The position numbers and the translations under genes are program-made. The notes beneath the pieces were generated by a model. That model was not told the DNA's origin and made no database searches. It saw nothing but the letters and a program-made list of their open reading frames with translations. A DNA stretch of 64,000 nucleotides from SKIA01 sp047602905 (GTDB lineage Archaea; Nanobdellota; Nanobdellia; Woesearchaeales; SKIA01), in NCBI GenBank assembly GCA_047602905.1, contig JBLKOP010000004.1, positions 39,127-103,126 of the forward strand, read 5' to 3'. Shown one piece after another: positions 39,951 to 48,796 of this stretch (positions are counted from its first letter, which is position 1; each line of letters begins with the position of its first letter).

Positions 39951-42560
39951 ATGGCCGATAAAGAAATCACTCTACGAGTAGCAGAAGCAATTCAGGACGA
40001 CGTCAACAAAGGAATCGTACGCATAGACAGCAGTTTCATGCACCAAATAGATGTGCGCCCAGGAGACATCGTAGAGATACAAGGAGAAAGAAAAACCGTT
40101 GGTATAGCTGACCGAGCATACCCAGGAGACATCGGCCTAAACATTATTCGTCTAGACGGTCTTCTACGAAGAAACGCTCGCACAACCATTGGAGAAAGCA
40201 TTACTGTGCGTAAAGCAGACGTAAAAGAAGCCAAAAGCATTACTATAGCTCCTGCGAGAGGAGGAGTGATGATACGAGCAAACCCGATGATCTTCAAACA
40301 AGGACTTCTTGGGCGAGCAGTACAGAAAGGAGACGTTGTAAGCCTAGGAGGAAGTAGGCGAAGACGCAACACCATGAGTAGTAATCCATTCTTTGAAGCA
40401 AGCGATATCTTTAACATGCTTGATGAAAACATGATGGGCTTTGGACTAGCAGACTTACGATTCATCATCATAAAAGCAGATCCTGAAGGAGCAAGTATTA
40501 TTACTGAGAACACGGACGTACAATTCAACCCAGAAGCGCAAGAAGTGGAGGACGAAGCAGGAAGCCTGCCAGAAGTCACCTACGAGGACGTAGGAGGTCT
40601 TGATGAAGAAGTCAAGAAAGTGCGTGAAATGGTAGAGCTACCGCTAAAGTACCCAGAGATTTTTGAGCGCTTAGGAATAGAACCACCAAAAGGAGTTCTT
40701 CTGCACGGACCTCCAGGAACAGGAAAGACCTTACTAGCAAAAGCGGTAGCGAGTGAAACCAACAGTAACTTCTTAGTTATTAACGGCCCAGAAATCATGA
40801 GTAAGTACTACGGCCAAAGCGAAGAAAACCTTCGTAAGAAGTTTGAGGAAGCAGAACAAAACGCTCCAAGCATCATTTTTATTGACGAGATAGACGCTAT
40901 AGCAACGAAAAGAGAAGAAAGCAAGGGAGAAGTTGAGCGACGAGTAGTAGCTCAGCTTCTAGCAATCATGGATGGTCTTAAGAGCCGTGGAAAAGTTGTT
41001 GTTATCGCAGCAACCAACATCCCTAACCAACTAGATCCTGCTTTGCGACGACCGGGCCGTTTTGATCGAGAAATCGAGATTGGCGTTCCTGGACAGCAAG
41101 GACGACTTAACATCCTAAAAATTCATAGCAGAAACATGCCTCTAGCGAGTTATAACACGGACTTATTAGCAGATAGTATTGTTGGTAAAGCGCAGCAAAG
41201 ACACAAACACCTCCTTAAAGTAGGGGATAACCCTAAAGAAGTAGGTGAGTTAGAGCAAGCGCTTAAGCAATTAGAAACCGATACTGTACGTAAACAACTA
41301 CGAGCAGTTCTTGGAGCGTATGAGGAAGAGTTCATGACTTCTGGAAAGCGAGCAGTTATTGCAAAGATTCGTGAAGTACTCGGAGAGGAGGAAAGCGTTA
41401 AGCAACTCATTGACTCCTTAAGCGATTCTGTTCTTGAGGAAGCAGATGATCAGACAAGAACGATGAGTAAAGAAGCAATGCTTGAAGAAATTGCTCAAAT
41501 AACGCATGGTTTTGTCGGTGCAGATCTTGCTTCTCTTACGCGAGAAAGCGCGATGATTGTTCTGCGAGAAATCCTTCCTGACCTTAATCTTAAAGAAGAA
41601 GAGCCTATTCCTAAAGAAGTTCTTGAGAAACTAAAAATTACAAAACATGACTTACTTGAAGCGCTCAAGACCGTTCGTCCTAGCGCTTTACGAGAAGTCC
41701 TTATACAAGTTCCTGACGTGAAATGGAGTGATGTTGGCGGTCTTGATACCGTTCAGCAAGAGCTCATAGAAGCAGTCGAGTGGCCTCTTAAGCGCAGAGA
41801 GACGTTTACGCGCATGGGCATTAAGCCTCCTAAAGGAGTTCTTCTCTACGGCCCTCCTGGAACAGGAAAGACGTTGCTTGCAAAAGCGGTTGCTAGCCAG
41901 TCTGAAGCAAACTTCATCTTAGTTAAAGGTCCTGAGCTACTAAGTAAGTGGGTTGGTGAGAGCGAGAAGGCGGTAAGACAAATCTTTACGAAGGCTCGTC
42001 AAGCTAGTCCAACTATTATTTTCTTTGACGAAATAGACTCTCTTGCTCCTAGAAGAGGTGGTTCAGGAGAGAATAACGTTACTGAGCGAGTAGTGAATCA
42101 GTTACTTACCGAGATTGATGGTCTTCAAGAACTTACTGATATCGTTATTATCGGTGCTACTAACCGCCCTGACATCCTTGATCCTGCTCTTATGCGGCCT
42201 GGTCGTTTTGATCGTATAGTTATGGTTTCTAGTCCTGACGCTGCTGGTAGAGAAAAAATCTTTGAGATTCATCTGCGCGGTGTCAAGCTTGCTGAGGACG
42301 TGGATATTAAGAAGTTAGTTGAGCAGACTGAAGGCTATGTGGGCGCTGATATCGAGAGTGTTGTTCGTGAAGCGGCTATTCATGCTATTCGCGAAAACCC
42401 TGAGGTTGAGAAAGTAGGTATGCAGTATTTCTTGCAGGCTCTTGAGAAAGTTAGGCCTAGCGTTACTAAGGAGATTGAGGATGCGTATAAGGATTTACAA
42501 AAGAACTTTCGTAAAGCGCGTGCTGAGGAGTTAAAGAACCGTCCGAGTTATTATGGATAG
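39951..42560 (+). CDS. cdc48: Cdc48/VCP-like AAA+ unfoldase with an insert between D1 and D2
   Basis: The protein has 869 residues. An N domain (double-psi barrel plus a second subdomain, about 1-200) precedes D1 with GPPGTGKTLLAKAVASE (near 250), IIFIDEIDAIA and ALRRPGRFDREIEIG. D2 has GPPGTGKTLLAKAVASQ (near 633), IIFFDEIDSLAPRR and ALMRPGRFDRIVMV. About 100 residues (roughly 405-510, IVGKAQQRHKHLLKVGDNPK to MSKEAMLEE) are inserted at the end of D1 compared with usual archaeal Cdc48. It unfolds proteins for degradation. Codons shift from A-ending to T-ending along the gene. Confidence 0.95.
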   Translation: MADKEITLRVAEAIQDDVNKGIVRIDSSFMHQIDVRPGDIVEIQGERKTVGIADRAYPGDIGLNIIRLDGLLRRNARTTIGESITVRKADVKEAKSITIAPARGGVMIRANPMIFKQGLLGRAVQKGDVVSLGGSRRRRNTMSSNPFFEASDIFNMLDENMMGFGLADLRFIIIKADPEGASIITENTDVQFNPEAQEVEDEAGSLPEVTYEDVGGLDEEVKKVREMVELPLKYPEIFERLGIEPPKGVLLHGPPGTGKTLLAKAVASETNSNFLVINGPEIMSKYYGQSEENLRKKFEEAEQNAPSIIFIDEIDAIATKREESKGEVERRVVAQLLAIMDGLKSRGKVVVIAATNIPNQLDPALRRPGRFDREIEIGVPGQQGRLNILKIHSRNMPLASYNTDLLADSIVGKAQQRHKHLLKVGDNPKEVGELEQALKQLETDTVRKQLRAVLGAYEEEFMTSGKRAVIAKIREVLGEEESVKQLIDSLSDSVLEEADDQTRTMSKEAMLEEIAQITHGFVGADLASLTRESAMIVLREILPDLNLKEEEPIPKEVLEKLKITKHDLLEALKTVRPSALREVLIQVPDVKWSDVGGLDTVQQELIEAVEWPLKRRETFTRMGIKPPKGVLLYGPPGTGKTLLAKAVASQSEANFILVKGPELLSKWVGESEKAVRQIFTKARQASPTIIFFDEIDSLAPRRGGSGENNVTERVVNQLLTEIDGLQELTDIVIIGATNRPDILDPALMRPGRFDRIVMVSSPDAAGREKIFEIHLRGVKLAEDVDIKKLVEQTEGYVGADIESVVREAAIHAIRENPEVEKVGMQYFLQALEKVRPSVTKEIEDAYKDLQKNFRKARAEELKNRPSYYG

Positions 42561-42597
42561 GAAAAAATTATAAAAGAAGCATAAATTACGTTTTTGT

Positions 42598-42966
42598 ATG
42601 GGAAGAAAATCTGGGATTATAGCGGCTCTTGCAGCGGTTGGTTCAGCAGTTGCTAGTGCTTTGTATGTGAAGAAAAAAAAGAATCGCGATACGGTAAACG
42701 TTCGTGATGTAGATGCTAAGGCTATTTCGGTAACAAAGAAGCGTTCTCGTCGAGGAAGACCTAAAAAAGTTGTTTCTCGTCCTGAAGTGTATGAGCTTGA
42801 GCGAATATATTGGGTTGGTCCTGCTGTTTGTAAACAATTAGTTGCTGCTGGGATAACGACTCTTTCTGAGGTTAAGCGTTACAAAAAAGCTTCTTCTCTT
42901 GCGCACAAAGCGGGTATTGGTGAGTTGACTGCTCAACGAATTATTGATGGAGTAAAGAAGTTATAG
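42598..42966 (+). CDS. membrane-anchored helix-hairpin-helix protein
   Basis: The protein has 122 residues. The N-terminus GIIAALAAVGSAVASALYV is a membrane helix. It is followed by a basic linker with an AT-hook-like RRGRPKK and an HhH domain (RIYWVGPAVCKQLVAAGITT). The HhH resembles that of the DUF5752 protein at 648-1316. DNA tethering to the membrane is a reasonable guess. No enzymatic motif is seen. Confidence 0.65.
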   Translation: MGRKSGIIAALAAVGSAVASALYVKKKKNRDTVNVRDVDAKAISVTKKRSRRGRPKKVVSRPEVYELERIYWVGPAVCKQLVAAGITTLSEVKRYKKASSLAHKAGIGELTAQRIIDGVKKL

Positions 42967-43014
42967 CGATATTTTGCTTAACATTCTTAAAGCAGTACTT
43001 CTCTCTACAGTGTT

Positions 43015-44265
43015 ATGAAGCTTGATGAGTATTCTCGTGTTCGTATAGAGTTTGTTGATGGCCGCGTTTTTGAGGGTGTTGTTCTCCCTAATACTGTTCT
43101 TAAGCTTGATGATGGTTATAACATTGGTTTCTCAAAAAAAGATGTTAAAGAAGTTACGGTATTAGCTAAGAAAAGTACGCGTTCTTCTTCTGTAAGTGCT
43201 CCTAGCATAAACTCCTCTCTTCCTAGAGTTGATATCTTGCATACGGGAGGAACTATTGCAAGTAAGGTTGATTACGCTACTGGTGGAGTAAGTAATTTGT
43301 TTGCTCCTGAGGAGTTGTTGGCTTTGTATCCTGAATTGCAAGGAGTTGCTGCTACGCGCGCTTCTTTTGTTGCTAATATGAGTAGTGATGATATGCGTTT
43401 TGATCATTATAATTTGTTAGTTGAGGCTGTTAAGGACGCTCTTACAAGCAAGCCTTCTGGTATAGTAATTACTCATGGTACTGATACGCTTCATTACACT
43501 GCTGCTGCTCTTCATTACGCGTTGCAAGGAGTTACTGTTCCTGTTGTTCTTGTTGGTAGTCAGCGTAGTAGTGATCGTGGTAGTAGTGATGCTGCTAGTA
43601 ATTTGCTTGCTGCTATTCGTTTCTGCACTCACAAAGACTCTCCTAGCGGGGTGTTTGTTGCTATGCATGAGAGTAGTAGTGATGAGAGCGTTGCTATTCA
43701 TCAGGGGGTTTTTACTCGTAAAATGCATACTTCTCGTAGAGACGCTTTCAAGACGATTAATGCTTCTCTTGTTGCTAAAGTACGTAAAGAAGAAGTAAGT
43801 GTTCTTCGCAAGCTTGATTCTGCTAGCACGTTTTCTCCTGTGTTGTTTGATACGCGTTTACGTATTGGTATGTTGTATGCTCATCCGCACATGTATGCTC
43901 AAGAGGTTTCTTCGTACAAGGGTTTTGATGGTCTTATCGTGCTAGGTACTGGTCTTGGTCACCTTCCTATTTCTGTTACTGATGAGTATACTCAGGAGCA
44001 CGAGAAGATTTTTTCTTCTCTTAACAAGCTTTCTTGTCCTGTTATTATGGCTTCTCAGTGCGTTCATGGACGTATTAATTTGCAGGTGTATAGTCCTGGT
44101 AGGCGTTTACAAGAAGCGGGTGTTCTTGGTCATGACTTGGCGTTGTCTGCTGAGGCATTGTTTTGTAAGCTTGCGTATCTTTTGTCTACGAAGCAAGATG
44201 CTTCTTTAATTGCTTCTGATATGGGGGATGTTGTTTTGTGTACTCGCGAGGATAGTTATGAGTGA
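43015..44265 (+). CDS. gatD: glutamyl-tRNA(Gln) amidotransferase subunit D
   Basis: The protein has 416 residues. A short N-terminal beta-barrel domain is followed by an L-asparaginase-type domain: ILHTGGTIASKVDYATGG (nucleophile Thr), IVITHGTDTLHYTAAAL (second Thr and Asp) and VGSQRSSDRGSSDAASN. It releases ammonia from glutamine for GatE, which amidates Glu-tRNA(Gln). GatDE is exclusive to archaea. Its stop overlaps the gatE start by 8 bases. Confidence 0.95.
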   Translation: MKLDEYSRVRIEFVDGRVFEGVVLPNTVLKLDDGYNIGFSKKDVKEVTVLAKKSTRSSSVSAPSINSSLPRVDILHTGGTIASKVDYATGGVSNLFAPEELLALYPELQGVAATRASFVANMSSDDMRFDHYNLLVEAVKDALTSKPSGIVITHGTDTLHYTAAALHYALQGVTVPVVLVGSQRSSDRGSSDAASNLLAAIRFCTHKDSPSGVFVAMHESSSDESVAIHQGVFTRKMHTSRRDAFKTINASLVAKVRKEEVSVLRKLDSASTFSPVLFDTRLRIGMLYAHPHMYAQEVSSYKGFDGLIVLGTGLGHLPISVTDEYTQEHEKIFSSLNKLSCPVIMASQCVHGRINLQVYSPGRRLQEAGVLGHDLALSAEALFCKLAYLLSTKQDASLIASDMGDVVLCTREDSYE

Positions 44266-46084
44266 GGAGTACGAGAAGCTTGGGTTCATGGCTGGTCTTG
44301 AGATTCATCAACAACTTGAGGGTAAGAAGTTGTTTTGTTCTTGTCCTACGGTTATTCGTGAGGACGAGCCTGATGTTGTTGTTTCTCGGCAGCTACGTGC
44401 GAGTGTTGGTGAGTCTGGTGAGGTGGATGTCGCTGCTGCTCATGAGCAACGAAAGCAAAAAACGTTTGTGTACCAGGGCTATCACGATACTACCTGTCTT
44501 GTTGAGCTTGATGAAGAGCCGGTAAGCGCTCCTAATCCTTTGGCTGTTGAGACTGCTGTTATGGTTTCTGAGATGCTTTCTATGAAGCGTTTCTCTCCTG
44601 TTCATGTTATGCGTAAGGTGGTTGTTGATGGTAGTAATACTTCTGGTTTTCAGCGTACTATGGCTGTTGCTTCTGATGGTGTTCTTAAGGACGTGCGTAT
44701 TGATCGCTTGTGTTTGGAGGAGGATAGTTGTAAGGTGATTAGTCGTTCTCAAGAAAAGGATGTATATAATTTGTCTCGTCTAGGAATACCGTTGTTAGAG
44801 ATTACTACGAAACCTGATATTAAGAACCCTGCTCATCTGCAAGAAATTGCTGCTGAGTTAGGGATGGTTCTTCGCAGTACTTCTCGGGTGAAGCGAGGTC
44901 TTGGTACTATTCGTCAGGACGTAAATATTAGTATTGCTGAGGGTTCTCGGGTTGAGATTAAGGGCGTTCAGGACTTGGATTCTATGCCTGTCTTAGCTGC
45001 TAATGAGGTTAAGCGACAAGCTGGTCTTGTTCAGATAGCAAAAGAAAATCTCGATATGCATTTAGAAAAACCTATTAAGCATTTGGAGAATGGACGCGTT
45101 GTTGATTACGATGGAGATGTAACTAAACATTTTTTACCATCTAAAATAAGTTGGATACAAAGCTCTCTAAAAAAAGGAAAAGCTATAGCTGCTAAAATAA
45201 CGAACGCAGATGGAATTCTTAAACGAGAACTCTTTGAAAACTATCGAGTTGGAACCGAGCTTAGTGGTTATGCAAAAGCGTTTGGATTCGGAGGACTTAT
45301 TCATAGTGATGAAGATCCTGTCAAGTATGGATTAGCCTCATGGAATAATATTAGAAAAGAACTTAAGACACAAAAAAACGATGCATTTATTGTTCTTGTA
45401 GGTAACCCGGACAAGGCATGGAGTGCGCTAAACCTTATACTATATGAGCGAGTTGAGGAATTAAATAGAAGTGTTCCTTCTTGCGTTCGTAAAGCGAACG
45501 CTGATGCTTCTACGACGTATCTTCGTCCTATGCCTGGTTCTGCTCGTATGTATCCAGAAACGGATGTTCACCCTCTTGATATTTCTGGTGTTGCTGTTGA
45601 GGTTCCTGAATTATTGACTAATAGGATAGCTAATTTACAAAATAAGTACAGTATTGATGAAGGAGTAGCTAAAAAGCTAATAGAAACTAATCGAACAGAA
45701 CTTTTTGAAGAATGGAAAGATAAAGTAGGTATATCTACAACTCTTAATATACTAACAGCTAAAGAAAAAGAGATGTTGACTAGATACGATGTTGAAGTTA
45801 ATATTAGTCAAATAGCGCCTACATTATTTGCAGAAATAACAGCAGAAAACATTAGTGGTTCTTCAATTGATGATATTTTACAAGAATATGGTAGGAAAGG
45901 AAGTGTAGATTGGAAAAAATATTCTAAACTAAGTGAAGATGAAGTACGCAGTATTGTCAAAGAAGTCATTGCTTCTGATCCTGACGCTCCGATGGGTGCG
46001 TTGATGGGCGAAGCGATGAGTCGTTTGAAAGGTAAGGCTGATGGGAAGTTGGTTAATAAGCTTCTTCGTGAAGAAGTAAATTAA
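44258..46084 (+). CDS. gatE: glutamyl-tRNA(Gln) amidotransferase subunit E
   Basis: The protein has 608 residues from ATG 44258. KLGFMAGLEIHQQLEGKKLF begins the GatB/E kinase-like cradle. DGSNTSGFQRTMAVASDG and GTIRQDVNISIAEGSRVEIK are catalytic-region motifs. Residues about 255-400 correspond to the AspRS-like GAD insert, and a helical YqeY-like tail ends with GKLVNKLLREEV. The region from about 45025 to 45470 and again 45605-45965 uses A/T-ending codons (AAA, GAA, ATA, TTA), while the rest uses GAG, AAG, GGT and CTT, so the gene is a codon-usage mosaic. Confidence 0.95.
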   Translation: MSEEYEKLGFMAGLEIHQQLEGKKLFCSCPTVIREDEPDVVVSRQLRASVGESGEVDVAAAHEQRKQKTFVYQGYHDTTCLVELDEEPVSAPNPLAVETAVMVSEMLSMKRFSPVHVMRKVVVDGSNTSGFQRTMAVASDGVLKDVRIDRLCLEEDSCKVISRSQEKDVYNLSRLGIPLLEITTKPDIKNPAHLQEIAAELGMVLRSTSRVKRGLGTIRQDVNISIAEGSRVEIKGVQDLDSMPVLAANEVKRQAGLVQIAKENLDMHLEKPIKHLENGRVVDYDGDVTKHFLPSKISWIQSSLKKGKAIAAKITNADGILKRELFENYRVGTELSGYAKAFGFGGLIHSDEDPVKYGLASWNNIRKELKTQKNDAFIVLVGNPDKAWSALNLILYERVEELNRSVPSCVRKANADASTTYLRPMPGSARMYPETDVHPLDISGVAVEVPELLTNRIANLQNKYSIDEGVAKKLIETNRTELFEEWKDKVGISTTLNILTAKEKEMLTRYDVEVNISQIAPTLFAEITAENISGSSIDDILQEYGRKGSVDWKKYSKLSEDEVRSIVKEVIASDPDAPMGALMGEAMSRLKGKADGKLVNKLLREEVN

Positions 46085-46097
46085 TAACGAAGTATGT

Positions 46098-46805
46098 TTA
46101 GTGTATTGATTCTATGTAGTGCCTTGCTTTTTGTATGAGGTCTTTTGGGTGTCTTTTGTACCCTACTACTATTCCTCTTTTGTTCATTACTTCTGTGAGG
46201 AATTCTTCTGGTGTGTTTGCGTATCCTCTCATATGTACTTTTCCTAGGCTGCTTGCGTGGTGGCTATCACTTCCTGCTGTGTGCGCTGCTTCTAGTTCTT
46301 CGCATAGTGCGCCTGCTTGTAGGTTTCTGTTTGTGCTCATCGTGAAGTTCATTACTTCTACTGCGTCCATGCGAGCGAGTATTTCTTGTGGTAGGTGAGC
46401 GCTTTTTTTGTCTAGGTATCCGTAGGGGTGTGCTAGGCTTATGTATCCTTTGTGTTGTTTGACTGCGTCTATGAGTTGTTCTTCTGTTATGCGTGTTTTG
46501 CTGCTCCATATTCTTCCTGGTTTGAGTGCTGGTTGTATGTGGTTGGTGAAGAAGTCTATGAGTTGTTCGTGTGTGTAGAAGTAGCAGAGGAAGTCTTTGT
46601 TGTTTTTTGTGGTTACTTCTATTCCTGGTATGACGGGTATTCCTATGTTTTTTGCTGCTATGCTTCCTGCTATTCTGTTGTGGTCTGTTATGGCTACTGC
46701 TATTCCTGTTTGTTCGTAGAATTGTTTTATTTTGCTTATTGGTGTTGTACAGTCGTGGCTGTAGCAGGTGTGTACGTGCATGTCACACGAAAAGAGTTGC
46801 TTCAT
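46098..46805 (-). CDS. PHP-domain phosphoesterase
   Basis: The protein has 235 residues. The metal motifs appear in order: DMHVHTCYSHDC, AITDHNRI, IPGIEVT, ISLAHPYGY and AGSDSHHASSLG. It is a stand-alone PHP domain of the 3',5'-nucleoside bisphosphate or RNase AM type; histidinol phosphatase is less likely because no his genes are nearby. The TATA element CTTATATA (46831-46838) is 29 bases before the start. Confidence 0.85.
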   Translation of the reverse strand: MKQLFSCDMHVHTCYSHDCTTPISKIKQFYEQTGIAVAITDHNRIAGSIAAKNIGIPVIPGIEVTTKNNKDFLCYFYTHEQLIDFFTNHIQPALKPGRIWSSKTRITEEQLIDAVKQHKGYISLAHPYGYLDKKSAHLPQEILARMDAVEVMNFTMSTNRNLQAGALCEELEAAHTAGSDSHHASSLGKVHMRGYANTPEEFLTEVMNKRGIVVGYKRHPKDLIQKARHYIESIH

Positions 46806-46810
46806 AGAAG

Positions 46811-46859
46811 TATACTAGTATAGCTTTTCGTATATAAGCTTTGGTTCGGTAACACCGAA
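46811..46859. promoter_or_regulatory. divergent promoter region with a palindrome and a hairpin
   Basis: TATACTAGTATA (46811-46822) is a perfect 12-base palindrome just upstream of the PHP start. TTCGGT-AAC-ACCGAA (46845-46859) is a perfect inverted repeat between the two divergent TATA elements (minus strand at 46831-46838; plus strand TTTTATAA at 46868-46875). Either could bind a shared regulator. Confidence 0.4.
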
Positions 46860-46897
46860 AAAAGGGGTTTTATAACTGCGCAGACGCTACGAGTAGT

Positions 46898-47857
46898 GTG
46901 AAGATTAAGCAACGAGCAAAAGATTTTCTTGTTCAAGAAATTCCTTCTCGTACCTGGAGTGCGCAAGGAGCGTTTTACGTGTACGAAGCGACGTGCACAA
47001 ACCTCACGACTCAGGAGATGCGCAGGCGCCTTGCGCGCATGAACAATCTTGCAAGTACAGCTATTGGTTACGCAGGCAGTAAAGATCGTCAAGCAGTTAC
47101 TACGCAGTTCATTACAAGCCCAAAACCGCTAACGAGTAATGATGATTTACTCTTGTTGCGCCACGTAGGGTTTAGTGATGAGCCGCTACGTTTAGGAGAC
47201 CTCGCAGGTAACTTCTTTGTTATTCGCGTAGAGGGTGTTCGCAGAAAACAAGAAGTGCACATACCTAATTATTTTGGTAACCAGCGCTTTAGCTCTGAGA
47301 ACGTAGAGGTAGGGTTGATGTTGTTGCGCAAAGAGTACAAAAAAGTCGCTGTTCATTTACGAGAACAATACAAAGAAATTCGTTCTCACCTAGACGCTAC
47401 ACCCACCGACTACATCGGTGCTCTCAAGCGAGCTCCTCTGCATAGCCTCCTCATGTACATTCACTCAGTTCAGAGCTTGTTGTTTAACGAGGCAGTGATT
47501 GCGTACATTAAAGATACGTACCAAGAGTATGAGGAATCAACGTATAGGCACGGAGCATTCCTGTTTCCTACCAGCCCGCTTCCTGAAATAAACGTTCCTA
47601 TTCCTGGAGCAGCACAAGACCTTGGTGAGTGGGAGCGCTACTACGCACCTGCTCTTCGTGCACTTAAGCTTAGTCCTTCTCAGTTCTATATCCGTAGCAT
47701 TCCTCAGCTTACTCAAGAAGGAACTACTCGTAGCTTAGCAATGACTATCAGCGACCTCTCTGTTACTGCGCTTGAAGAAAACGTTTTTGAGGCTCGTATG
47801 CGTCTAGGAGTTGGTAGTTACGCAACAGTTGCTTTACGCAGTCTCTTCGAGGACTGA
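46898..47857 (+). CDS. truD: tRNA pseudouridine synthase TruD family
   Basis: The protein has 319 residues from GTG 46898, with a TATA element 26 bases upstream. KDFLVQEIP near the start, IGYAGSKDRQAVTTQFI (catalytic Asp) and VPNYFGNQRF-type HIPNYFGNQRFSS are the TruD signatures. It makes pseudouridine at position 13 of tRNA or related sites. It is shorter than many archaeal TruD proteins, mostly in the insertion domain. Its last 24 bases overlap the convergent adenylate kinase gene. Confidence 0.92.
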   Translation: MKIKQRAKDFLVQEIPSRTWSAQGAFYVYEATCTNLTTQEMRRRLARMNNLASTAIGYAGSKDRQAVTTQFITSPKPLTSNDDLLLLRHVGFSDEPLRLGDLAGNFFVIRVEGVRRKQEVHIPNYFGNQRFSSENVEVGLMLLRKEYKKVAVHLREQYKEIRSHLDATPTDYIGALKRAPLHSLLMYIHSVQSLLFNEAVIAYIKDTYQEYEESTYRHGAFLFPTSPLPEINVPIPGAAQDLGEWERYYAPALRALKLSPSQFYIRSIPQLTQEGTTRSLAMTISDLSVTALEENVFEARMRLGVGSYATVALRSLFED

Positions 47858-48388
47858 AACGATATTTGCGAATACTTCGTGCACTTTTTGCTCTCCGTCT
47901 ATACAATACAGTATTCCTTGTCGCTCATAATAATCGAGTACAGGAAGCGTTTTTTCTGTGTAGGTTGCTAGGCGTTTCTTCAGTGCTTCTGGCGTGTCGT
48001 CCTCTCGGTGTTCAATCTCCGCTCTCTTCGCTACTCGTCGCAAACTCTCCTCCTCACTAATATCAATAAGAAACGCGTAGTCAACGCTAATGAACCGATC
48101 CAGCATGCGCGCTTGCTCTAAGTCTCTTGGCGTTCCGTCAAGTACAAAGCCGTTCTTGCAGTCAGGCTGAGCGAGTCGCTCCTCTAAGATTTCTTCAAGA
48201 AATAAGTCGTCAATAAGTTCTCCTGAATCCATTAATTCACGCACTTCCTCCGCTCGAGTTCCTCCTGCTGCTACGTATCGACGAAGCATACTACCAGTAC
48301 TGATGTGTGGGAGGTAGTATTTTTTTGCGAGTTGTTTTCCTTGTGTTCCTTTCCCGCTTCCTTGTGGTCCAAGCACTATGATGTTCAT
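47834..48388 (-). CDS. adk: adenylate kinase, bacterial type with short LID
   Basis: The protein has 184 residues. IIVLGPQGSGKGTQGKQLAK is the P-loop, PHISTGSMLRRYV the AMP site, and GFVLDGTPRDLEQA the equivalent of DGFPR with Phe changed to Thr. The LID is short (KRAEIEHREDDTPEALKKRL) and has no zinc Cys. It interconverts ATP+AMP and 2 ADP. Archaea often have an unrelated AdkA, so this bacterial-type form points to DPANN-like gene content or transfer. Confidence 0.9.
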   Translation of the reverse strand: MNIIVLGPQGSGKGTQGKQLAKKYYLPHISTGSMLRRYVAAGGTRAEEVRELMDSGELIDDLFLEEILEERLAQPDCKNGFVLDGTPRDLEQARMLDRFISVDYAFLIDISEEESLRRVAKRAEIEHREDDTPEALKKRLATYTEKTLPVLDYYERQGILYCIDGEQKVHEVFANIVSVLEETA

Positions 48389-48470
48389 GTAGTACTATAC
48401 GTAAATACTCCTTATATTGTTATGTGCTGTGCAGCAAACACATAAAAACTTGCGTTGTCTTCTTTACGGA

Positions 48471-48796
48471 GTGGTACAATTACACCTTCTTGGTAATCCA
48501 GGCGATATCTTGAGTATGCCTGAGACAAAACACGTGCTTAGTAAGCACTCTGTAGACGCACAAGAAAGCTATACGTACAAGCAGGACGTCGTCGATGCTC
48601 TTGGCTCGCATAGGCGCGTGCGCACAGTTGCGTTGGCTCGCTTCTTCAAGAAAAGCGACGAGTAGACCAAAAAGCTACGTTAGAAGCGCTTCTACGCGTA
48701 GATAAAGACTCAGTTATTCTTCTTGGAAGCAGTGAGAAAGAATATCTTTCACGAAACACTGCTAATCGTCTGCGCAACTATGATGAGGACGCGTTT
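48471..48796 (+). pseudogene. detached 5' part of a frameshifted gene
   Basis: GTG 48471 has a CATAAAAA box about 26 bases upstream and opens MVQLHLLGNPGDILSMPETK, ending in TAG at 48663-48665. The minus-one frame, open from about 48614, runs without a stop into the ORF at 48797. Joining them at the AAAA tract 48651-48654 gives ARFFKKKRRVDQKATLEALL. Adding one A would restore a single gene of about 457 codons. The cause may be mutation, sequencing error or frameshifting. Confidence 0.65.
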
